64,000 nucleotides of DNA from assembly GCF_009914765.1 (NCBI RefSeq), contig NZ_WYDS01000005.1, positions 62,001-126,000 on the forward strand, given 5' to 3'. Made by a program: the position numbers and the translations under genes. The DNA comes from Halodesulfovibrio sp. MK-HDV (GTDB lineage Bacteria > Desulfobacterota > Desulfovibrionia > Desulfovibrionales > Desulfovibrionaceae). Within the stretch, counting starts at the first letter, position 1; every line of letters begins with the position of its first letter. Shown piece after piece: positions 8,516 through 17,431 of the stretch. The notes beneath the pieces are model-generated. The model made no database searches. It was not told the origin of the DNA and was given only the letters and a program-made list of their open reading frames with translations.

Positions 8516-8679
8516 GTGGTAACGGTGATGGGAATGAGCGTGCAGCTTTTCTTGGAAACATATGGGTATCAGCAAAAAGATGTGTCATTTTGCTTGAAGT
8601 TCCAAGAAATATAGCTTAGCTGTTCGGTCAAACAGCCTTTTTATGGGGCGTACGACTTTTTAGTATCAGGAGTAGGTTG

Positions 8680-9234
8680 ATGCGTGATAATTTAGCGAAT
8701 CCAGCACCACTCGGTCTTATGGGCTTTGGTATGACCACAGTGTTGTTGAACATTCACAATGCAGGATTTTTTCCAATCTCTGCAATGATCCTTGCAATGG
8801 GTATTTTTTACGGCGGTACTGCTCAGGTAATCGCCGGCATTATGGAATTTAAAAAAGGTAATACTTTCGGTACAACCGCTTTTACCTCTTACGGATTCTT
8901 CTGGCTTACTTTGGTGGGACTTATTGTCATGCCTAAGCTTGGCTGGGCAGAAGCAACCCCTCATGCTTACATGGGCTGCTACCTTGCAATGTGGGGTGTT
9001 TTTACTTTCTTCATGTTCCTTGGAACACTTAAAAGTAACTTCTGTATTAAATTTATCTTCGGCTCCCTTACCGTTTTGTTCTTCTTGCTTGCAATCCGTG
9101 ATTTCACCGGTTCTGCACTCATCGGAACTATCGCAGGGTACGAAGGTATCGTTTGTGGTCTGTCTGCAATTTATCTTGCAATGGCAGAGGTACTTAATGA
9201 AGTTTACGACAGGGTTGTGCTGCCAATCGGCTAG
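8680..9234 (+). CDS. satP: Acetate/succinate transporter, SatP (GPR1/FUN34/YaaH) family
   Basis: Inner-membrane carrier for acetate and related short carboxylates. The 184 residues start with the family signature [14 protein letters not shown] and hold about six membrane segments, with conserved [15 protein letters not shown] near residue 45. I use the ATG at 8680, preceded by CAGGAG; an adjacent TTG is in frame. The gene is monocistronic. In a sulfate reducer, which excretes acetate when oxidising lactate incompletely, export is as likely as uptake. The exact substrate cannot be read from sequence. Confidence 0.9.
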   Translation: MRDNLANPAPLGLMGFGMTTVLLNIHNAGFFPISAMILAMGIFYGGTAQVIAGIMEFKKGNTFGTTAFTSYGFFWLTLVGLIVMPKLGWAEATPHAYMGCYLAMWGVFTFFMFLGTLKSNFCIKFIFGSLTVLFFLLAIRDFTGSALIGTIAGYEGIVCGLSAIYLAMAEVLNEVYDRVVLPIG

Positions 9235-9245
9235 CATCTCTATAT

Positions 9246-9280
9246 AAAGAGGAGTGCGCGCTGCTTCTCCTCTGCCCTTT
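9246..9280 (+). terminator. Weak terminator after satP
   Basis: AGAGGAG pairs with CTCCTCT across a 12-base loop, followed by GCCC and five T. Less convincing than the hairpin 65 bases further on. Confidence 0.4.
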
Positions 9281-9342
9281 TTCCTTGGCTTGTTTACTTG
9301 CCAAGCGGGCATTTTTCACGATCAGGACTGAGTGAAATATTT

Positions 9343-9378
9343 AAGACCGGAAAAGCTATTCTTTTCCGGTCTTTTTTT
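9343..9378 (+). terminator. Rho-independent terminator
   Basis: Perfect 12-bp stem AGACCGGAAAAG / CTTTTCCGGTCT, loop CTATT, then seven T. Strong terminator for the satP transcript. The rest of the gap up to 9758 holds no supported gene; a 93-codon frame at 9512-9793 overlaps the next gene and lacks any recognisable feature. Confidence 0.9.
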
Positions 9379-9758
9379 ATGCATTTTATAAAAAAAGGTA
9401 TGATGCGTCGCTTTTTTTATGACGATGTAACCGTTTTCATCCCTATGAAACGCTGTTTTAAAGCTTTTAAAGTGTTCCCTAGTTCTCTGTAATGTTAGGG
9501 TAAGTGGCGTTTTGGCCAAGACTTCCCCTTATATTCACACCATAGTTGCAAAAGTTTTAAAAGCACCATATAAAGCAAAAAATGAAAACAGATTGATTTG
9601 TTTGCTGCACTGTTTTCATAACACTGCACTGCAAACAGAATATTTCAGTGTAGATCGTTTTTGTCGTGAAGACATAACTTACGATGCCTCCCCTCAGTCC
9701 AAGCACGCGTTTTGGGGATTAAGCATCCAGTTTGAAAACCATAACGCGTTTATGACTT

Positions 9759-10784
9759 ATGACTATGAACAAATCTTTCCAGCCGACAATTAGGGATATT
9801 GCCCGTGAGGCAACAGTTTCCATTGCAACTGTTTCGCGTTATCTGAACATGCCTGAGAAGGTACGTAAGGAAACCGGGGAACGAATTCAACGCATCATCG
9901 ATAAGCACAACTACCGATGTAACTTTGCGGCTAAAGCACTTGCTACCCAGCGTACGAAGACAATCGGATACATTATTCCGGCTGTTAACAACCAAATTTA
10001 CAGCGAGTGCGCCCGCGGCGTGCAGGATGAAGCACAACTTCATGGCTATCAAGTTTTCATCGCCAGTGCGGAATACAACCGCCAGCGTGAAAAACAAATG
10101 GTAGAAAACTTTCTTGAGCGTCGCGTCGACGGTATTATTCTTACCGTCTCTGACTCCATGGGCGACATCGCGCAGAAACTGTTTCAGGAAAAAATTCCTT
10201 CAGTGAACCTGTTTAATAAACAGGGCTGCCTGCCATGTGTTTCTGTGGACAACGTTAAAGCCAGCTACGATGCTACTGAGTACCTGATTAAACTCGGTCA
10301 CAGAAGTTTCGCTATGCTTGGTGTGCCGTTTACTGCGTCTGACCGTTGTCGTATGCGTTATGAAGGGTTCCTTCATTGCTTGCAGGATCATGATATTCCG
10401 ACCCATCCCCAGAGTTTTGTACAAATTTCTTCTAATACTCTGGACTGCTCTGAAGGCGTCGAAAAATTAATGAACTCCTCAAATCCTCCGACAGCGATTT
10501 TTGCTTCAAACGATCTTGTAGCAATTAACACAATCAGCGCATTGCGCCGTCTCGGCTTTGAAATTCCTAAAGATGTATCTGTTATCGGGTTTGATGACAT
10601 TCCTATGGCAAAACACGTCTGGCCGCCGCTTACTACGGTATTGCAGCCGGGCTACCGCATGGGGCGTCAGGCTGCTGCGGTGCTGCTTGATATTTTACGT
10701 ACAGGCAAACATCCGGAAGAAAAAATTCCACCCGTTCAGCATGATCTCATTATTCGAGAGTCTTCTGGGGTTCCTCCTCGCTAG
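9759..10784 (+). CDS. LacI-family transcriptional regulator
   Basis: DNA-binding repressor with a sugar-type effector domain. The N-terminal helix-turn-helix is clear (TIRDIAREATVSIATVSRYLN, then hinge region to about residue 65), followed by a periplasmic-binding-protein fold with GYIIPAVNNQIYSE, DGIILTVS, VSVIGFDDIPMA and LTTVLQP. Length 341 residues is normal. The start is the ATG at 9759 or two codons on at 9765; no good ribosome binding site is visible. No sugar operon is adjacent, so its target is unknown. The BCCT transporter downstream is separated by a terminator and 340 bases but remains a candidate. Confidence 0.92.
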   Translation: MTMNKSFQPTIRDIAREATVSIATVSRYLNMPEKVRKETGERIQRIIDKHNYRCNFAAKALATQRTKTIGYIIPAVNNQIYSECARGVQDEAQLHGYQVFIASAEYNRQREKQMVENFLERRVDGIILTVSDSMGDIAQKLFQEKIPSVNLFNKQGCLPCVSVDNVKASYDATEYLIKLGHRSFAMLGVPFTASDRCRMRYEGFLHCLQDHDIPTHPQSFVQISSNTLDCSEGVEKLMNSSNPPTAIFASNDLVAINTISALRRLGFEIPKDVSVIGFDDIPMAKHVWPPLTTVLQPGYRMGRQAAAVLLDILRTGKHPEEKIPPVQHDLIIRESSGVPPR

Positions 10785-10803
10785 GCAGCTTACTAGAACA
10801 TTC

Positions 10804-10845
10804 AAAAAGCGCTTCAGGCAATTATGTCTGAAGCGCTTTTTTTAT
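10804..10845 (+). terminator. Rho-independent terminator
   Basis: Stem AAAAAGCGCTTCAG / CTGAAGCGCTTTTTT with a 10-base loop and a T tract, 20 bases after the LacI-family gene. Confidence 0.92.
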
Positions 10846-11190
10846 CTTTTGTATTTCGTGAAGGAGTTCTTTTTACAGAACAATGAGTTTTATTTAGCTC
10901 ATTGTTGGATGGTGTGTGCAATCATCATGTTGCAAGAAAACGATAGAGTGATACTGTAAAGCATTCTATTATGAACGTTATGAGAAAAAATCGAATAAGT
11001 ACGCAACTTGACTAATAAGTGTGTTTAATGTATTACTTACAATACAGCGAGTCATAACTGCGAAACACGATGCGCAATTTATTTATGCACTGTAACTAGT
11101 AATGTAGAAGTAACATTCTGCATTATTTTTTGTGCGTACAATAAGCTGTGGTTGCAAATAGTGCATTACGCATAAGCGAGAGGAGGAGTC
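10846..11190. other. AT-rich leader region of the BCCT gene
   Basis: No gene seen. The stretch presumably holds the promoter of the transporter, but I cannot fix -35/-10 boxes with confidence. The start codon is preceded by AGGAGGAG at 11181-11188. Confidence 0.35.
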
Positions 11191-12813
11191 TTGAGCTCTA
11201 CTTCAAACCTCACCAACAGTGATGGGGCGAAATTAAAATTTGATGTACATCCGTATATTTTCTTTATTTCTGCTGGATTAATTATCTTACTTGTTGGTCT
11301 TACCATCTACCTCGGTAAAGATATTAAAGACTTTTTCGGGATAATTCAGACAGGCATCTCTACATATACAGGGTGGTTTTTCGTTCTTACCATGAACGTG
11401 ATTCTAGCTTGTGTTCTTCTTTTTATGTTCTCCAGATTCGGAGACATTCGGCTTGGCGGTGATGACGCCGTTCCGGAATTCAGTACTGCCGCATGGTTTG
11501 CCATGCTCTTTAGTGCAGGCATGGGTATTGGTCTTCTTTTCTACGGCGTTGCCGAACCAATGTTCCATTTTATATCTTCACCGTTTTCAGATACTCCAGG
11601 CTCACCGGAAGCCGCACGCAGGGCAATGGATTTAACCTTCCTGCACTGGGGATTACACCCTTGGAGCGTCTACGCCCTTGTTGGCCTTTCTCTGGCATTT
11701 TTCTCATTCAACAAAGGGTATCCGTTAACAATCCGTTCTGCTTTTGTACCACTGCTTGGGGACAGAGTTAACGGACCTATCGGGTACGCCATTGATATTT
11801 CTGCAACCGTTGCTACCCTGTTTGGTGTTGCTACCTCTCTTGGTGTCGGTGTTCAGCAGGTTAATGCCGGTTTATTTCATGTCTTCGGCGTGCCGCAGAC
11901 AACCAATGTTCAGCTCATGCTCATTTGCGGAATTACGCTTATTGCAACGTACTCAGTAGTGCGCGGGCTGGATGCAGGTATTCGTAAGCTTAGTGAAATC
12001 AACATCGGCCTTGCTGTTACGCTGATGCTTTTTGTGCTTATACTTGGCCCTACCTTGTTTATCCTCAATGCTCTTGTTGAAAACATTGGTATTTACCTGC
12101 AAAACTTCATGCAGCTTTCTACTTGGAATGAAACGTACGAAAACTCCTCATGGCAGAACGGTTGGACCGTGTTCTACTGGGGTTGGTGGATCGGGTGGTC
12201 ACCATTCGTAGGTATGTTTATTGCCCGAATCTCCAAAGGTCGTACTATCCGCGAATTTATCGCCGGCGTACTTCTTGTTCCAACATTTGTTACCTTTGTG
12301 TGGATTACCGTTTTCGGTAACAGCGCATTGTACATCGACATGTTCGGTGGTGGTGGCATTGCTAAGGCCGTACAGGAAAACGTTCCTGTCTCCTTGTTCG
12401 TACTTCTGGAACACTTCCCGTTTGCTTCTTTCACAAGCGTACTCGGTATTCTTGTTGTAATCAGCTTCTTTGTAACTTCGTCGGACTCCGGTTCGCTGGT
12501 TATTGATATCATAACCGCAAACGGTAACCCTGATCCGCCTACTCCGCAGCGAGTGTTCTGGGCACTGATGGAAGGTGCTGTAGCAGCCGCGTTGTTGTAC
12601 GGTGGTGGGTTGATGGCTCTGCAAACTGCGACGATTGCGTCCGGCTTACCTTTCGGGGTAATCCTGCTCTTTATGGTCTATAGTTTGTTTAAAGGGCTTA
12701 AAGACTACTCAGGGCCGCAGCAGTTCTACATTGATACTGACAAAAAGCCTAAAAAAATGAGTATCACACCAAGAGCATTTCCGGCTAAACGTCGTCGCCA
12801 CAAAATTCGCTAG
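11191..12813 (+). CDS. BCCT-family glycine betaine/choline/carnitine transporter
   Basis: Inner-membrane, ion-coupled uptake system for quaternary ammonium compounds, used for osmoprotection or as a methylamine source. The 540 residues include about 12 membrane segments, the conserved GMGIGLLFYGVAEP near residue 110, and the tryptophan-rich signature WTVFYWGWWIGWSPFVGMF followed by ISKGRTIREF near residue 325. The start is a TTG directly behind AGGAGGAG. The C-terminus is short and basic (KRRRHKIR), without the long sensor tail of BetP. The next gene follows after 9 bases, so they form an operon. Substrate is not determined. Confidence 0.93.
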   Translation: MSSTSNLTNSDGAKLKFDVHPYIFFISAGLIILLVGLTIYLGKDIKDFFGIIQTGISTYTGWFFVLTMNVILACVLLFMFSRFGDIRLGGDDAVPEFSTAAWFAMLFSAGMGIGLLFYGVAEPMFHFISSPFSDTPGSPEAARRAMDLTFLHWGLHPWSVYALVGLSLAFFSFNKGYPLTIRSAFVPLLGDRVNGPIGYAIDISATVATLFGVATSLGVGVQQVNAGLFHVFGVPQTTNVQLMLICGITLIATYSVVRGLDAGIRKLSEINIGLAVTLMLFVLILGPTLFILNALVENIGIYLQNFMQLSTWNETYENSSWQNGWTVFYWGWWIGWSPFVGMFIARISKGRTIREFIAGVLLVPTFVTFVWITVFGNSALYIDMFGGGGIAKAVQENVPVSLFVLLEHFPFASFTSVLGILVVISFFVTSSDSGSLVIDIITANGNPDPPTPQRVFWALMEGAVAAALLYGGGLMALQTATIASGLPFGVILLFMVYSLFKGLKDYSGPQQFYIDTDKKPKKMSITPRAFPAKRRRHKIR

Positions 12814-12822
12814 GAGGATTTT

Positions 12823-13509
12823 ATGTATACTACTTCTGCAGAAAAATTCACTGGCGGCTGCATGATGCTTATGCGTCAGAATGAAGGCGGCGCCAGCTTC
12901 TTAGGGTCTTGTTTTTTGGTACACGAAGAAGGCTACATGCTTACCACAAGCCATATCTTCGGGGATAACCACGAAGACCTTTGTGTTGTACCGTACTCTC
13001 CTGAGAGCACAGAATTTCAGACTATCAGTCGTGAGCATGTTCGCTCCATTCCTGTTGAAGTAATCAATGTCGATAAGGAGCGCGATATCGCGTTGCTGGC
13101 GATTGATGTGGATGCAGATATTACTATGCCTGATTTTCTGCTCGGCAATGCCGAGACTCTGCGCCTTGGTTCACCGCTCGTAAGCTTGGGGTACCCGTTT
13201 GGTTTCCAGAACATGCATCACCTTACAGCTGTAAGCTCTGTTGTAAGTTCCAAGCTTACTTCTCCGCTCGGTAATAACCATATTCTTTTTGATACTCGAG
13301 TACATGCCGGCGATGTCGGCGGACCACTCATCAGTGTTAACGAAGATCGCATTATTGGGATTGTTTGTGGCCGTTACTGCCCTATGGCAGATGGCAGCTC
13401 TATTTCTTCCTACACACGCGAGCAAGCTCTTGATACCGACTTGTCGTATGCAATCTCCATTGAATACGGCATCGCATTGATGGAAGCAGAAGAGCTTGAG
13501 GTTCTGTAA
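12823..13509 (+). CDS. Trypsin-fold protein with lost catalytic serine (pseudoprotease)
   Basis: The 228 residues follow the chymotrypsin/trypsin-like (HtrA-type) domain. The catalytic His is at 44 (TTSHIFG) and the Asp at 88 (ERDIALL), with a conserved GYPFG block at 123-127. At the third position, where active enzymes have GNSGGP or GDSGGP, this protein has GDVGGP at 163-168, so residue 165 is Val instead of the nucleophile Ser. No signal peptide, membrane segment or PDZ domain is visible, so it should be cytoplasmic. It follows the BCCT transporter by 9 bases with a clear TAGGAGGA site and is probably co-transcribed. A binding or regulatory role is likely; proteolysis is not expected. Confidence 0.85.
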   Translation: MYTTSAEKFTGGCMMLMRQNEGGASFLGSCFLVHEEGYMLTTSHIFGDNHEDLCVVPYSPESTEFQTISREHVRSIPVEVINVDKERDIALLAIDVDADITMPDFLLGNAETLRLGSPLVSLGYPFGFQNMHHLTAVSSVVSSKLTSPLGNNHILFDTRVHAGDVGGPLISVNEDRIIGIVCGRYCPMADGSSISSYTREQALDTDLSYAISIEYGIALMEAEELEVL

Positions 13510-13653
13510 CGTACACAAGACAGGTACCCACTCTCAGTCTTTCTGAGATGGTTTTCCTGTGAGTCGGCGCTGGTAACAGTCGCAGACGAACGATTTTAGG
13601 TATGGAGCATATATGTTCCGGACAAAAAATCGCTCACTATATGTTTTGAAATA

Positions 13654-13690
13654 AAAAACGCCCGTCAGCTGGATCTGACGGGCGTTTTAA
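13654..13690. terminator. Bidirectional terminator
   Basis: AAAACGCCCGTCAG / CTGACGGGCGTTTT with a 6-base loop and A/T tracts on both sides. It separates the plus-strand pseudoprotease gene from the convergent purD-purE operon. A further hairpin, TCACGCAG / CTGCGTGA, lies at 13724-13746 beside the purE end. Confidence 0.9.
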
Positions 13691-13778
13691 TTTTTACGCA
13701 GCTTGGGGAAGCCTTCTGCTATCTTCACGCAGTTGCAGCTGCGTGAGGGGCAATAAAGACCTTGCTACGAAATATGTT

Positions 13779-14279
13779 CTACTTGGCGTAACGTGCTTCG
13801 AGTTCTTCCGCGCTTTTGATAACAGCGGCTTTACCGTCTTCACGTGCGGCTTTGAGGTTTGCTGCGATGCTTTCGTCTTTAAGAGCGATGATCTGTGCAG
13901 CAAGCCATGCAGCGTTTTTGGCACCAGCTTTATCAAGTGCAACAGTTGCAACAGGGTATCCCGGAGGCATCTGTACGGTTGCGAGCATTGCGTCCAGACC
14001 GGAAAGGTTGGATGCAGTCACAGGTACACCGATAACAGGTTTAAGGGTACGTGCAGCTACAGCACCGGCAAGGTGTGCAGCCATGCCAGCAGCGCAAATA
14101 AATACCTGACAACCGTCTGCTTCGAGAGAGTCCACCAGATTTTCTGTGCGTTCAGGTGTTCTGTGAGCAGAGCTCACGGTGAAGATGTACGATATCTTAA
14201 GTTGATCTAATAGCTGTGTACACGGGCGCATAGTGTCTTCGTCTGAAGCACTGCCCATGAATATAGCAACTTGAGGCAT
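13779..14279 (-). CDS. purE: N5-carboxyaminoimidazole ribonucleotide mutase
   Basis: Moves the carboxyl group from N5 to C4 of the imidazole ring in purine synthesis. The 166 residues carry the PurE signature: [10 protein letters not shown] at the N-terminus, SAHRTPER near 40, [10 protein letters not shown] near 63, and [23 protein letters not shown] in the second half. The MPPG motif is usual for class I (bacterial) PurE, which needs PurK; no purK is in the window. It lies 21 bases behind purD in one operon, with CAGGAG before its ATG. Confidence 0.95.
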   Translation of the reverse strand: MPQVAIFMGSASDEDTMRPCTQLLDQLKISYIFTVSSAHRTPERTENLVDSLEADGCQVFICAAGMAAHLAGAVAARTLKPVIGVPVTASNLSGLDAMLATVQMPPGYPVATVALDKAGAKNAAWLAAQIIALKDESIAANLKAAREDGKAAVIKSAEELEARYAK

Positions 14280-14300
14280 AATGTCTGTCTCCTGAATGTC

Positions 14301-15569
14301 TTATTTAAACCCTTTAAAACCAATGTCTTTACGGAAGTATGCGTTATCCATTTTGACAAATTCAAGGGCTTCGTAAGCACGTTTTTGTGCCGCAGCAAGG
14401 TCAACACCAAGGGCTGTTACACAAAGAACGCGTCCGCCATTAGATACGGTCTGACCATCTTTGATGGTCGTTCCACCCTGAAATACTTTTACATTGCCGA
14501 GTGCTTCTGCTTCTGCAAAGCCAGAGATAGCCATACCTTTAGGGTAGCTTCCCGGGTAGCCGTCAGCAGCAACAACAACGCCAAGAGTTGTTTCATCTTT
14601 GATTGGGAGCGGGGTTTCCGCAAGTTTGCCCTGAACACATGCCATCATAACTTCCGCAAGGTCGCAATCAAGGCGCATCAGCAGTGGCTGACATTCCGGA
14701 TCACCAAAACGAACGTTGAATTCAAGCACGTACGGGCCGTTTTCGGTCATCATGATACCTGCGTAGAGGATGCCGATAAACGGTTTATCTTTTTTACCCA
14801 GCAGATTCACAACCGGCTTCATGACGGATTCAATAATCTCATCATAGCGGCTTGCAGGCAGTACTGGTGCAGGGCTGTAGGCACCCATGCCGCCAGTGTT
14901 AGGGCCGGTATCGCCCTCGAACACTGCCTTGTGATCCTGAGAAGATGGAAGAGGTTTTACAGTATTGCCGTCGCAGAAGCAGATAAATGATGCTTCTTCA
15001 CCAACAAGACACTCTTCAACAACAACATGTTTCCCTGAGTCGCCAAAGGACTTCTGCACCATGATTTCTTCAAGCGCCTGAATGGCTTCATCCGTGGTCT
15101 GGGCAACGATAACACCTTTACCTGCTGCAAGGCCGTCTGCCTTAACAACGATAGGTGCGCCTTTTTCCAGGACGAAATCACGGGCTTCAGAAAATTCTTC
15201 AAATACTCCGAACGCAGCAGTGGGTACACCGGCTTCCTGCATAATCTTTTTGGCAAATGCTTTAGAGCCTTCTAGCTGGGCTGCAAATGCATTTGGGCCA
15301 AAGCAGGGAATCCCTTCCAGATCGAGAGCATCTTTGATTCCGAGAACCAAAGGTAATTCAGGACCCGGAACAACGAGATCAATAGCCTTTTCCTTGGCGA
15401 AAGCCACCAGTGCGGGCAGGTCGTCTGCATTAATTGGTACGTTTGTACCTTCGAGCGCAGTACCACCATTACCCGGGGCGATGAAGATTTCTTCAACTGT
15501 TGCACTCTGACGAAGTTTCCATGCGAGGGCGTGTTCACGTCCACCGGAACCCACGATAAGAATCCGCAC
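14301..15569 (-). CDS. purD: Phosphoribosylamine-glycine ligase
   Basis: ATP-grasp enzyme making glycinamide ribonucleotide, the second step of purine synthesis. The 422 residues begin VRILIVGSGGREHALAWKL and include the ligase blocks PGPELPLVLG, KADGLAAGKGV, GPNTGGMGAYSPAP and EFNVRFGDPECQPLL. I chose the GTG at 15569: it is behind AGGAGG with a six-base spacer and gives the standard N-terminus. An upstream ATG in the same frame would add 21 unrelated residues. It is co-transcribed with purE. Confidence 0.95.
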   Translation of the reverse strand: MRILIVGSGGREHALAWKLRQSATVEEIFIAPGNGGTALEGTNVPINADDLPALVAFAKEKAIDLVVPGPELPLVLGIKDALDLEGIPCFGPNAFAAQLEGSKAFAKKIMQEAGVPTAAFGVFEEFSEARDFVLEKGAPIVVKADGLAAGKGVIVAQTTDEAIQALEEIMVQKSFGDSGKHVVVEECLVGEEASFICFCDGNTVKPLPSSQDHKAVFEGDTGPNTGGMGAYSPAPVLPASRYDEIIESVMKPVVNLLGKKDKPFIGILYAGIMMTENGPYVLEFNVRFGDPECQPLLMRLDCDLAEVMMACVQGKLAETPLPIKDETTLGVVVAADGYPGSYPKGMAISGFAEAEALGNVKVFQGGTTIKDGQTVSNGGRVLCVTALGVDLAAAQKRAYEALEFVKMDNAYFRKDIGFKGFK

Positions 15570-15754
15570 GTCTGGCCTCCTAATTGGGAATGGGTTGTCA
15601 TTCCTGTTTATGGTGCGTGTAAAATGCACCATTAAAAATTCTTGATGAGCGCCTGATACCGTGTTTCGGCGTTTGCTTCAAGATAGTTGCTTTTTTTGTC
15701 TCGTATCGTCTCAAGCAATAAAAGTACTGAAAGAAAAGTGGGTTGCGTATTTTT

Positions 15755-16567
15755 CTATTTATCCATGTGGATATCCATTTGAGGAAATGGAATGGAAATA
15801 CCCTGTTCTGTCAGCGCATTTTTACTTTCCTCGAGCAGTTCAAATTTTGTGGAAAGATATTGAGCAGTCGGCACCCATGCGCGCACTGTGATGTTTACGC
15901 TGCTGTCTGCAAGGGCTTCTACCGCAACAACAGGTTCAGGCGTGGAACGAATAACAGGGTGTGTTTCGAGAATGGTGAGTAGAGTTTTTTTCGCTGTAAT
16001 AATATCAGCATTGTAATCAATGCCAATGGAAAGATCTAATCTACGGGTCGGATTGGCGCTGTAGTTGGTAATAATATTGTTCATCACAAGGCTGTTAGGG
16101 ATGAATACTTTTTTGTTGTCTGCGGTGTTGAGTACTGTGCTGAAAAGGTTTGTTGCTTCGATAGTTCCTGTTGCGCTTGAAACTTCAACAAAATCGCCTT
16201 TGGTGAACGGACGGAAAAAGACAAGCAACATGCCGGATGAAAAGTTTGAGAGGTTGTCTTTTACAGCAAGACCAATGGCCAGAGCAGCGGCACCGAATAC
16301 CGCAATAAGTGACGTAATGTTGATGCCGACTTGTGATGCGGCGGCTAGAATTACCGCGATGATAATCCCGTAGCGGACAATGGTTGCTATGAAACCTGCT
16401 TGCAGCGGGTCCATACGAGATCGATCAAGTGATGCTCGAAGAAGCTTGGCGATGTAACTGGCAGCCCACCAACCGACAACAATGATTACAATTGCATACA
16501 GCAAATTTTTTCCGCCATTAAGTGCCCATACGGATGCCATGGAATACAGGGTCTGCATATCAAACAT
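15755..16567 (-). CDS. mscS: Small-conductance mechanosensitive channel, MscS type
   Basis: Inner-membrane channel that opens under tension and releases solutes after osmotic downshock. The 270 residues have three N-terminal membrane helices. The third is the pore helix with the Gly/Ala pattern AVFGAAALAIGLAVKDNLSNF, and the cytoplasmic beta domain follows (GDFVEVSSATGTIEATNLFSTVL). Length is typical of E. coli-type MscS (286). The ATG at 16567 has GGAAGG five bases ahead. It is upstream of purD on the same strand but 185 bases away, so probably a separate transcript. It fits functionally with the osmolyte transporter nearby. Confidence 0.93.
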   Translation of the reverse strand: MFDMQTLYSMASVWALNGGKNLLYAIVIIVVGWWAASYIAKLLRASLDRSRMDPLQAGFIATIVRYGIIIAVILAAASQVGINITSLIAVFGAAALAIGLAVKDNLSNFSSGMLLVFFRPFTKGDFVEVSSATGTIEATNLFSTVLNTADNKKVFIPNSLVMNNIITNYSANPTRRLDLSIGIDYNADIITAKKTLLTILETHPVIRSTPEPVVAVEALADSSVNITVRAWVPTAQYLSTKFELLEESKNALTEQGISIPFPQMDIHMDK

Positions 16568-16711
16568 AGAGACCTTCCTACTGTGTGATGGTTAATTTGT
16601 TGTTTAATAAAAAATATTTCATTGAAACTAGCATGATAGGATGAAACAAAAAAGTGTTTGCCCGACAAGGGGATTAAAGTTTTACGGACGATACTGTATT
16701 GAAAAAGATTC
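16568..16711. other. Intergenic region between divergent mscS and uspA
   Basis: No gene seen; expected to hold the mscS promoter on the minus strand, which I could not place. Confidence 0.3.
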
Positions 16712-16741
16712 TTGAACCTGCTAGCGTTACTGCTGTATAAT
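16712..16741 (+). promoter_or_regulatory. Probable sigma-70 promoter of uspA
   Basis: TTGAAC, an 18-base spacer and a consensus TATAAT, about 100 bases upstream of the uspA start, implying an untranslated leader of about 90 bases. Confidence 0.6.
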
Positions 16742-16839
16742 AAGGAATATCTATGTGCGTTGTAGCATACAATAATAATATTTTTTAGCTTTATTGAATT
16801 AAACGCACCCTAAGAAAATAAGCATGCGGAGGCTTACTC

Positions 16840-17262
16840 ATGTTTTTCGAAAAAATTCTTGTTCCGGTAGACGGCTCTAAACATGCTTTACTTGCAAAAC
16901 GTAGAGCTCTTGCTATTGCTGAAAGCATGGATGCTGAAATCGTTTTAGTACACGTACTTGATCGTATTCCATCTATCATCGGCGGTAGTGCTCGTGAAGA
17001 GCTGCGTAAAGAAATGAAAGCTGAAGCACAGAAAGTGTTTGACCAGTACATTCCGGGCTTAGAAGCAAAAAACATCAAATACAAAACACGTATTGAATCC
17101 GGTCGTCCTTTTGATGCTATTTGCACTGTTGTAAAAGATGAAGGTTGCGACCTGATTTGTATCGGAGCACGTGGATTGAGCGAAGTAGAAGGATTACTGC
17201 TGGGCAGCGTATCTTCTGCAATCATCTCTCACTGCACAACACCAGTTCTGGTTGTTCGATAG
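16840..17262 (+). CDS. uspA: Universal stress protein A family
   Basis: Small cytoplasmic stress protein, 140 residues with a single Usp domain. It starts FEKILVPVDGSKHAL and ends with the ATP-binding pattern G-x2-G-x9-G-S: GARG, LSEVEGLLL, then GS at about 120-134. It is therefore probably the ATP-binding subclass. CGGAGG lies 8 bases before the ATG. The gene has its own promoter and a strong terminator. Confidence 0.93.
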   Translation: MFFEKILVPVDGSKHALLAKRRALAIAESMDAEIVLVHVLDRIPSIIGGSAREELRKEMKAEAQKVFDQYIPGLEAKNIKYKTRIESGRPFDAICTVVKDEGCDLICIGARGLSEVEGLLLGSVSSAIISHCTTPVLVVR

Positions 17263-17277
17263 TTAGTTGACGATAGA

Positions 17278-17308
17278 AACGCGGGATAATTATTATCCCG
17301 CGTTTTTT
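17278..17308 (+). terminator. Rho-independent terminator of uspA
   Basis: Stem ACGCGGGATAA / TTATCCCGCGT with loop TTA and six T. Confidence 0.93.
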
Positions 17309-17431
17309 ATATTCTGCTTCTGAAAGATAATAAAACTTGCAAATACTGACTGCTCAACGATATTGATAACAAGCTGTGTTTTGTGTTTTCTCTATTAAAC
17401 ATTCAGCAGTTATGATCACTATGGAGAGTAA

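Noticed and set aside
9512-9793. 93-codon plus-strand frame before the LacI-family gene
   Set aside because: Overlaps the regulator start, has no ribosome binding site and no recognisable domain.
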